From contig DPMC01000304.1 in assembly GCA_003541675.1 (NCBI GenBank), forward strand, positions 1 to 29,354: a DNA stretch of 29,354 nt. The letters run 5' to 3'. Positions 22,206-28,182 of this stretch are shown piece by piece. This DNA comes from Acidimicrobiaceae bacterium. GTDB lineage: Bacteria; Actinomycetota; Acidimicrobiia; Acidimicrobiales; MedAcidi-G1. A model generated the notes under the pieces. The model saw nothing but the letters and a program-made list of their open reading frames with translations. It was not told where the DNA came from and searched no databases. The translations under genes were made by a program, and so were the position numbers. Position 1 is the first letter of the stretch, and each line of letters starts with the position of its first letter.

Positions 22206-23428
22206 CCGAGGGCCACGGCCCCCCGGTCCACCAGGGCGCCCAGCGCACCGGCCGAGAGGCCCAACTCGCCGGTCAGGATCTCTTCGGTGTGCTGGCCGAG
22301 CCGTGGCGCCACCATGGCACCACGATCCACGGCGTCCGCTCCCCCGAATGCCAGTGGCGACCCGGGCACGAGGTGACGCCCCACCCCGGGCTGGTCCAGT
22401 TCGGCAAACAGCGGGTTGTCCGTAGAGGCACGCGGATCCTCGGCCACCATCTGGACCACCGAGCGATACGGACCCCAGCACACCTCGTGTTCGTCGAGTG
22501 CGGTCGCCACCTCAGTCAACGTCCGTTCGGCGAACCAGGGCTCGAACAGGGCACACAACCGGTCCATGGCGAGATAGCGCTCGCCCTCGTCACCGAGGTC
22601 GACCTCCAACTCGTCGGCCAGCGCCGCCACCACATCAGCCGTCCCGGTGGCAGCCTGAAGACCCGACCACTGCTTGGCTGTGATTGCCACCACCATGGCC
22701 CGCCGACCGTCACTGGTCACAAAGTCACGGCCGAAGGCCCCATAGATGGCGTTGCCCACCCGGTCGCGTTCGGTGCCGTTGACTTGAGCCTCGGCCAGGT
22801 TGCCGAGAGCACCCACCGTGGCTAGGGCTACGTCGGCCAGGGCAATGGTCACCAGGCCTCCGCCACCACCCAATCGTCGACGCCGGTCAGCGGCCAGCAG
22901 GCCGGTGGCTGCCATCTGCCCGCAGACCAGGTCCCATGCCGGGACCACGTTGTTGACCGGGCGGGGGTCGTCGGGGTGTCCGGTGAGGCTCGGATAGCCC
23001 ACCGCGCAGTTGACCGTGTAGTCCAGCGCCGTGGTGCCGTCGTGGCTTCCGGTGACCACCACCATCACCAGGTCGTCGTGGCCCAGTTCGCGACTCCTGG
23101 TCGTCAGGCGCTCGGGATCCATCCAGCCCCGAGCAGGGAAGTTGGTCAGGAAGTTTCCCGCGCCGGCGATCAGCTCGGTGAGTAGTTCCGTGACCTCGCC
23201 GTCCCGGAGGTCAACGGCCAGCGACCGCTTCCCCTTGTTCAGACCGTTCCAGTAGAGGCTGACGCCGTCAGCGGTAAGCGGCCAGCGTCGGTGGTCGATG
23301 CCGCCTCCCACCTGATCAAACCGAATCACGTCGGCCCCCAGCTGGGCCAACGTCATGCCACCTGACGGCGCCGCCACGAAGGCCGTGCCCTCCACTACCG
23401 ACAGCCCAGCCAGTGGAGCGGTCACCAT
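22202..23428 (-). CDS. mct: Mesaconyl-CoA C1-C4 CoA transferase (CaiB/BaiF family)
   Basis: A 408-residue class III CoA-transferase. VVEGTAFVAAPSGGMTLAQLGADVIRFD, the GGG-ID-RRWP and LYWNGLNKGKRSLAVDLR blocks, FLTNFPARGW, PAWDLVCGQM (catalytic Asp166), YGAFGRDF and PYRSVVQMVAEDP-STDNP match, nearly block for block, the Chloroflexus aurantiacus Mct as I remember it, including length. That enzyme moves CoA within mesaconyl-CoA from C1 to C4 in the glyoxylate-assimilation half of the 3-hydroxypropionate bicycle. It lies 23 nt downstream of the peroxiredoxin on the same strand, with GAGGAG directly before ATG. Its stop codon and the Mch-like stop share the tetramer CTAG. Confidence 0.82.
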   Translation of the reverse strand: MVTAPLAGLSVVEGTAFVAAPSGGMTLAQLGADVIRFDQVGGGIDHRRWPLTADGVSLYWNGLNKGKRSLAVDLRDGEVTELLTELIAGAGNFLTNFPARGWMDPERLTTRSRELGHDDLVMVVVTGSHDGTTALDYTVNCAVGYPSLTGHPDDPRPVNNVVPAWDLVCGQMAATGLLAADRRRRLGGGGGLVTIALADVALATVGALGNLAEAQVNGTERDRVGNAIYGAFGRDFVTSDGRRAMVVAITAKQWSGLQAATGTADVVAALADELEVDLGDEGERYLAMDRLCALFEPWFAERTLTEVATALDEHEVCWGPYRSVVQMVAEDPRASTDNPLFAELDQPGVGRHLVPGSPLAFGGADAVDRGAMVAPRLGQHTEEILTGELGLSAGALGALVDRGAVALG

Positions 23429-23451
23429 CTCCTCAGCCGGGCCAGGAGACT

Positions 23452-23901
23452 TCAGGACAGGGTTCGAACGTCGTCCAAGACCATGCCGGCGTGGGCCTCC
23501 AGGTCCTGGCCTTTGAGGTCGTAGACACGCATGATCGTTCCCTCAGGGTCGATTAGATACGTAACCCGCAGCGGTAAGCCGTGTTCGGCCTCCACTCCAT
23601 AGGCCTGCCCAACCTCCTTAGTGGTGTCGGCCAGCAGGCGGTATGGAAACCCCTGGTCGTCGGCGAAGTGCTTCTGCGCCTCGACGGTGTCGAAGCTGGC
23701 ACCCAGCACCACGACACCGGCCTCCTCAAACTCCGGGGTTCGGTCACGGAACCCCCCGCCCTGGACCGTTCAACCGGGGGTGGACGCCATTGGGTACCAC
23801 CACAGGGCCACCCAGTGGCCGCGGAGGCTGTCTAGCGTTACCAACTCACCGTCTTGGTCGGGCGCCGAGAAATCTGGTGCCTTCGTTCCAACGTCAAGCA
23901 T
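23452..23901 (-). CDS. Selenocysteine-containing peroxiredoxin (Sec at in-frame TGA 23770-23772)
   Basis: A 149-residue thioredoxin-fold peroxiredoxin of the BCP/AhpC kind, which reduces peroxides. From ATG 23901 the frame reads MLDVGTKAPDFSAPDQDGEL, then WWYPMASTPG, a TGA at codon 44, TVQGGGFRD and VVVLGASFD to DDVRTLS, with no other interruption. Ordinary homologues have TPGCT here, so the TGA replaces exactly the peroxidatic Cys. A GC-rich hairpin starts 14 nt after the TGA with its loop 21 nt away and a G as second loop base, as expected of a bacterial SECIS. The protein contains no Cys at all, so there is no internal resolving residue. A standard gene caller would report only the 86-codon remnant from 23712. 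Alternative: a Cys-to-stop mutation. Selenium genes (selA, selB, selC) are not in the window. Confidence 0.85.
23735..23755 (-). promoter_or_regulatory. SECIS-like hairpin downstream of the Sec codon
   Basis: On the minus strand GGGGTTC (23755-23749) and GAACCCC (23741-23735) form seven perfect pairs closing the 7-nt loop CGTGACC. The loop begins 21 nt after the TGA, inside the 16-37 nt range of the bacterial SECIS consensus, and has G as its second base. The element lies wholly within the coding region, as bacterial SECIS elements do, to recruit SelB with Sec-tRNA. Folded by eye. Confidence 0.75.
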
Positions 23902-24023
23902 GTGTACTCAGCCGGTCGTCCACGCAGACGAGTATGGCCGCTCAACAGCGCCCAGTACGACACCAGTCGTCGCCGGTTGCCGACCCCACATCAGGCGACC
24001 AGCCGCCCACCAAGCCACCGGGA

Positions 24024-25496
24024 TCACGCCAACCAGGAGATCGACTGCACCTCGCTGTAGGCCTCGAGTCCGGCGATGCCGCGGTCACGGCCGATGCCGG
24101 AGCGTTTGAAGCCACCGAACGGGGCATCGGGATGCGGGACCACGCTGTTCAGCGCCACGTTGCCGGTCTGGATTTGCTGGGCGATTTGCAGAGCCCGGGC
24201 GTTGTCGCCGCTGTAGACGTAGCTGTAGAGCCCGTAGTCCGAGTCGTTGGCCAGGCTCACCGCCTCGTCGTCGCCGTCGTGGGCCAGGACGACCACCACC
24301 GGACCGAAGGCCTCCTCGCGCACGGCGTGCATGTCGGCCGTGCAATCAGCCAACAACGTGGGCGCCACGAAGTAGCCCGGCAGGTCCGGCCGCTCACCAC
24401 CACACACCAGGGTGGCCCCGGCGTCGACGCCACCCCGGATGAAGGACTCGACACTGTCGCGCTGTGCCTCACTGACCAGCGGGCCGACCAGGGTGTCACG
24501 CTCGGTGGCGTCGCCCACCTTCAGCATCCCGGCCACCGCACCCAGCGTGGACACCAGTTCGTCGACCTTGCTGCGGTGGCAGATCACCCGGGTGGGCGCA
24601 GTGCATATCTGGCCGCTGTGAAAGCCCCACACGCTGGCGATGGCGCCCACGGCCTTGCTCACGTCCACGTCGTCGGTCATCACCAAGGCGCCCTTGCCAC
24701 CCAACTCCATGAGGACCCGGGTCATGGACGAAGCACCGTCGGCCATGATCCGCGCACCCACCGCCGACGAACCGGTAAAGCTCACCATCTGCACGTCGGG
24801 CGAGGAAACGAGGGCGGCCGGCGCCTCGGTCCCCGACGAGGTCAGGACGTTGACCACTCCCGGAGGTAGGCCCGCCTCGACTACGGCCTCGCCGAGACGC
24901 AGGACAGCCAGAGGATCCTGGGGAGCGGGCTTGATGATGCAGGTGTTGCCCATGGCTAGAGCGGGGGCCAACTTGCCGGCCACGTTTACCAACGGAAAGT
25001 TGTACGAGGTGATGCAGGCCACCACGCCGACCGGCCGGCGGTACACCGCGGCACCAACCAGCCCCGCCGGTCCGAGGGCCGAAGCCGCCTGGGTGACGGG
25101 CAGCTCGGCACGGTCGAGGTGACGGGGAATGGCGTACTGGGCGTAGCGATCAGCCAGGTTCGGGCCGACCTGCATGGTCTCGGCGACGTTGATGGTCGCC
25201 CCGGTCTCGGCCTGGACCAGTGCCGACCAGGTCGGGGCCTGAACGCGGAGCACGTCTGCCAGGCGCTGGAGCATGGCGCCCCGCTCGGCGGGCGACGTGG
25301 CCGCCCACCCGGGCAGAGCAGCCTTCGCCGCGGCGATCGCCGCCTCGGTGTCGGCCACCGTGGCGTCCGGGGCGTGCCCCACCACGTTGGTGGTGTTGGG
25401 GTCGATGATCTCGTAGGTCGAAGCGGTGGCCGTCCACTCGCCGCCGATGAGGAGGCGCCACTGCTCCTGGGGGTCGATGGTCCTGACGTCACCCAT
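24024..25496 (-). CDS. NAD(P)-dependent aldehyde dehydrogenase
   Basis: A 490-residue aldehyde dehydrogenase superfamily member. CITSYNFPLVN carries the oxyanion Asn166, KPAPQDP the cofactor-binding Lys189, MELGGKGALV the general base Glu265, and GFHSGQICTAPTR the nucleophile Cys298; HPDAPFGGFKRSGIGRD is the usual C-terminal signature. It resembles benzaldehyde/vanillin or aliphatic semialdehyde enzymes; the substrate is not determined. ATG 25496 is supported by TAGGAGG 9 nt upstream; a longer frame to 25634 would translate the operator and repeats and is rejected. It is divergent from the amidohydrolase and under operator copy 3. Confidence 0.93.
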   Translation of the reverse strand: MGDVRTIDPQEQWRLLIGGEWTATASTYEIIDPNTTNVVGHAPDATVADTEAAIAAAKAALPGWAATSPAERGAMLQRLADVLRVQAPTWSALVQAETGATINVAETMQVGPNLADRYAQYAIPRHLDRAELPVTQAASALGPAGLVGAAVYRRPVGVVACITSYNFPLVNVAGKLAPALAMGNTCIIKPAPQDPLAVLRLGEAVVEAGLPPGVVNVLTSSGTEAPAALVSSPDVQMVSFTGSSAVGARIMADGASSMTRVLMELGGKGALVMTDDVDVSKAVGAIASVWGFHSGQICTAPTRVICHRSKVDELVSTLGAVAGMLKVGDATERDTLVGPLVSEAQRDSVESFIRGGVDAGATLVCGGERPDLPGYFVAPTLLADCTADMHAVREEAFGPVVVVLAHDGDDEAVSLANDSDYGLYSYVYSGDNARALQIAQQIQTGNVALNSVVPHPDAPFGGFKRSGIGRDRGIAGLEAYSEVQSISWLA

Positions 25497-25515
25497 GGGT
25501 GCTGGCCTCCTACTG

Positions 25516-25554
25516 CCTGTTCCCGGAACCTGTTCCCGGAACCTGTTCCCGGCA
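25516..25554. repeat. Three tandem 13-bp repeats with core GTTCCCGGAAC
   Basis: CCTGTTCCCGGAA repeats at 25516, 25529 and 25542; the third copy has one change (CCTGTTCCCGGCA). Each core GTTCC-C-GGAAC is itself an odd palindrome. The array lies between the aldehyde dehydrogenase ribosome-binding site and operator copy 3, so it is in the leader or promoter. The 13-bp period gives little more than one helix turn per unit. It could bind a cooperative regulator, or be slippage of a single site. Confidence 0.85.
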
Positions 25555-25570
25555 ACCGTTTCGATCGCCT

Positions 25571-25585
25571 CTGACGGTCCGTCAG
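25571..25585. promoter_or_regulatory. Operator copy 3: CTGACGGTCCGTCAG
   Basis: The same 15-mer as at 3899 and 8287, here in the divergent region between the aldehyde dehydrogenase (start 74 bp to the left) and the amidohydrolase (start 69 bp to the right). Its right flank (GTC) differs from the other two copies (ATT), so the conserved unit is limited to the 15 bases. Confidence 0.8.
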
Positions 25586-25640
25586 GTCGTACGGTCATCG
25601 TACCGATGGGCCGCGTGCGGTCCCCCACCGGCATGCTGAC

Positions 25641-25646
25641 TACGGT
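25641..25646 (+). promoter_or_regulatory. Putative -10 box of the amidohydrolase-methyltransferase operon
   Basis: TACGGT followed by 8 nt and ATG 25655, the leaderless-type spacing. It lies 55 bp right of operator copy 3. Confidence 0.5.
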
Positions 25647-25654
25647 CCCGAGCC

Positions 25655-27379
25655 ATGTACGACGTGTTGATCCGGGGTGGCTGGGTGGTCGACGGAACGG
25701 GCGACGAACGCCGACTGGCCAACGTGGCCATCACCGACGGTCGAATCACCGCCATTGGCCCCGACATTGGGGGCACATCACCCGACGAGGTGGCCCGCAC
25801 CGTACTGGAGGCCAATGGGCGGGCTGTCTGTCCGGGGTTCATTGACGTCCACACCCACTACGACGCCCAGGTCTTCTGGGACGGCACGCTTAGCCCTTCA
25901 CCTCTGCATGGGGTCACCACGGTCATCGGGGGGAACTGTGGCTTCACGATCGCGCCGCTGTCCGACAATCCGGCCGACGGCGAGTACCTCATGCGGATGC
26001 TCTCGCGCGTCGAGGGCATGCCCTTGGAGTCGCTCCGCGAAGGCGTGCCGTGGAACTGGCGGACCACCGCCGAGTACCTCGATGCCGTCGACCCGCTCCT
26101 AGCTGTCAACGCCGGCTTCAAGGTCGGCCACTCGGCTATACGACGGGTCGTCATGGGCGACGAAGCCACTGGACGCGAGGCCACCGATGCGGAGTTGGAC
26201 GCCATGGCCGCCCTGCTCAGCGACGGCCTGTCGGCCGGCGCCATGGGTTTCTCGTCGACATGGTCGACCACCCACAATGACGCCGAAGGGCGACCGGTCC
26301 CCAGTCGGCACGCCTCCCGGAACGAAGTACTCGCCCTCTGTTCGGTGCTCGTCGACTACCCCGGCACCAGCCTCGAGATGCTGGCCGCTGCGGGCGGGCC
26401 AACGGACGACGAATCGAAATCCCTGCTCTGCGACATGTCTCTGGCCGCCGGCGGCCGCCAGGTCAACTGGAACGTCATGCAGGTCACCGCCTCCACCATC
26501 GACGAATGTTTCGAGAAGTTGGAGGCGTCGTCCTACGCCGCTGAACGGGGCGGCCGCGTGGTAGCCCTCACCATCCCCATGGTCATCGCCGCCCGCTTTT
26601 CGATGGCCAGCGGCTTCGTGCTGGACGCCATCCCCGGCTGGGCCGAGGTCATGTTCCTCCCCCACGAGGAGAAGAAGCGGGTGCTGGCCGACCCAGCCGA
26701 ACGCCGACGCCTCGACGATCTGGCTCAGGGTGACCATCCGTTCCGACGGCTGGCCAACTGGGGCGCCATGACCATCTTCGACACCGTTGCGCCTGAGAAC
26801 GACGGGTGCGATGGTCGCACGGTGGCCGACATCGCTGCGGAGCGGGGTTGCGGCGAGTTCGACGCCCTACTCGACATCTGTCTGGCCGACGACCTCCTGA
26901 CCTCGTTTGGACGGCCCGACGTACCGGCCTCTGTTGCCGACTGGCAGGCCCGGATCGACATCTGGCGCGATGGCCGGGCGGTTATTGGTGCATCGGACGC
27001 CGGAGCCCACCTCGACCTGCTGGCCACCTTCAACTACCCCACCCGGGTGCTCGCTGAGCCGGTCCGCCAGCATGGGCTGCTCTCCCTGGAGGAGGCGATC
27101 CACCGGATGACCGCCGTCCAGGCTGACCTGTACGGCCTGGTGGACCGTGGCCGCCTCGTCGAGGGTGCCCACGCCGACGTGATCCTGATCGACGAGGACA
27201 TCGTGGACTCCGACCCGGTCGCCATGCGCCCCGATCTGCCCGGCGGAGCGGCCCGCCTCTACGCCGGCGCCACCGGTATCGACGACGTTCTGGTAGCCGG
27301 TGTGCCTGTGGTGGCCGACGGAGCGTTCACCAAATACCGTCCCGGACGGGTGCTGCGTAGCGGCACCGACAGCCGCTGA
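25655..27379 (+). CDS. Amidohydrolase, N-acyl-D-amino-acid deacylase (D-aminoacylase) type
   Basis: A 574-residue zinc amidohydrolase of the D-aminoacylase group. MYDVLIRGGWVVDGTG opens the beta-sandwich; GFIDVHTHYD gives the metal ligands His66 and His68, GGNCGF gives Cys95 (the Cys ligand that replaces the carboxylated Lys in this group), and GASDAGAH places Asp448. LVEGAHADVILID closes the sandwich. Members deacylate N-acyl-D-amino acids; several homologues in catabolic clusters have other amide or lactam substrates. Paralogues of this type often accompany acyl-CoA genes, but the substrate here is not known. It shares operator copy 3 with the aldehyde dehydrogenase and lies 10 nt upstream of the methyltransferase. 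Confidence 0.9.
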   Translation: MYDVLIRGGWVVDGTGDERRLANVAITDGRITAIGPDIGGTSPDEVARTVLEANGRAVCPGFIDVHTHYDAQVFWDGTLSPSPLHGVTTVIGGNCGFTIAPLSDNPADGEYLMRMLSRVEGMPLESLREGVPWNWRTTAEYLDAVDPLLAVNAGFKVGHSAIRRVVMGDEATGREATDAELDAMAALLSDGLSAGAMGFSSTWSTTHNDAEGRPVPSRHASRNEVLALCSVLVDYPGTSLEMLAAAGGPTDDESKSLLCDMSLAAGGRQVNWNVMQVTASTIDECFEKLEASSYAAERGGRVVALTIPMVIAARFSMASGFVLDAIPGWAEVMFLPHEEKKRVLADPAERRRLDDLAQGDHPFRRLANWGAMTIFDTVAPENDGCDGRTVADIAAERGCGEFDALLDICLADDLLTSFGRPDVPASVADWQARIDIWRDGRAVIGASDAGAHLDLLATFNYPTRVLAEPVRQHGLLSLEEAIHRMTAVQADLYGLVDRGRLVEGAHADVILIDEDIVDSDPVAMRPDLPGGAARLYAGATGIDDVLVAGVPVVADGAFTKYRPGRVLRSGTDSR

Positions 27380-27389
27380 GGAAACGCAC

Positions 27390-28046
27390 ATGGCCGACCA
27401 TCGATCCTTCTTTCTGGATGACGCACTCCACGACTACGTCATCGCCCACACCACTCCAACCGACCCGGTCCGTCGGTCGCTCACCGAGGCCACCGCGGCG
27501 CTCGGTCCATGGGCCCGGATGCAGGTGGCCGACGACCAGGCCGCCCTGCTCTCCACGCTGGTGCAGGCCATCCGCCCCACACTGGCGGTCGAGGTCGGGA
27601 CCTTCACCGGTTCGTCGTCGTTGGCCATCGCCCGAGCGTTGCCTCCCGGCGCTCGCCTTTTGTGTTGTGACGTGTCCGACGAGTGGACGGCCATCGCCCG
27701 GACCCACTGGGCGATGGCCGGTATCGACGACCGGATCGACCTGGTCATCGCCCCGGCGCTTCAGACGCTGAAGGGGCTGGGCGACGCGGTGGTGGACTTC
27801 GCCTTCATCGATGCCGACAAGACCGGTTACCTCGCCTACTACGAGGAACTCGTCCCCCGCCTCTCACCTCACGGCCTGTTGGCCATCGACAATGTCCTGT
27901 GGGCCGGCAAGGTGCTCGACCCGGCGGCCGACGACGACGACACCGTGGCGCTTCGGGCGCTCAACGACCGGATCGTCGCCGACGACCGGGTCAAGGTGGT
28001 CATGCTGTCCGTCGGCGACGGGCTGACGCTGGTCCGGCGGGCCTGA
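27390..28046 (+). CDS. SAM-dependent O-methyltransferase (caffeoyl-CoA OMT/COMT family)
   Basis: A 218-residue class I methyltransferase. VEVGTFTGSSSLAIA (67-81) is the SAM-binding motif, FIDADKTGY (139-147) holds the metal-ligand Asp141 and Lys144 expected in the cation-dependent OMT group, and AIDNVLWAG (165-173) provides Asp167/Asn168. This family methylates catechol-type hydroxyls. A catecholic intermediate arises in steroid A/B-ring degradation, but the link is speculative. ATG 27390 follows GAGGAAA; upstream in-frame starts overlap the amidohydrolase and are rejected. Confidence 0.9.
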   Translation: MADHRSFFLDDALHDYVIAHTTPTDPVRRSLTEATAALGPWARMQVADDQAALLSTLVQAIRPTLAVEVGTFTGSSSLAIARALPPGARLLCCDVSDEWTAIARTHWAMAGIDDRIDLVIAPALQTLKGLGDAVVDFAFIDADKTGYLAYYEELVPRLSPHGLLAIDNVLWAGKVLDPAADDDDTVALRALNDRIVADDRVKVVMLSVGDGLTLVRRA

Positions 28047-28082
28047 GCCCGAAGGCACGCAATCCGGACCCCATCTCAACAG

Positions 28083-28097
28083 CCCAGCCCGGCTGGG
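28083..28097. terminator. Possible terminator hairpin after the methyltransferase
   Basis: CCCAGC-CCG-GCTGGG, a 6-bp stem with a 3-nt loop, lies 37 bp after the methyltransferase stop. It has no T-tract. It separates this operon from the thiolase promoter. Confidence 0.35.
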
Positions 28098-28118
28098 GCC
28101 GGCACCCAGGGCCACGGG

Positions 28119-28124
28119 TAGAAT
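28119..28124 (+). promoter_or_regulatory. Putative -10 box of the thiolase gene
   Basis: GGG-TAGAAT, close to a consensus extended -10. The start codon is 58 nt downstream with AGGAG in between, so this gene has a leader and ribosome-binding site, unlike the leaderless-type starts nearby. Confidence 0.5.
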
Positions 28125-28182
28125 CGAATCGCCGGCCGGTAACCCACCGGACCCGATCCCCATCAAGCAGGAGCCCAGTCCC

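Noticed and set aside
23452..23901. Peroxiredoxin as a pseudogene or frameshift artefact
   Set aside because: The single interruption is TGA at the exact active-site residue with a SECIS-type hairpin, and the frame is unchanged on both sides. A Cys-to-TGA mutation cannot be fully excluded without checking for Sec machinery.
25497..25634. N-terminal extension of the aldehyde dehydrogenase (46 residues)
   Set aside because: It would translate the palindromic operator and the 13-bp repeats; a TAGGAGG site precedes ATG 25496, where family homology begins.
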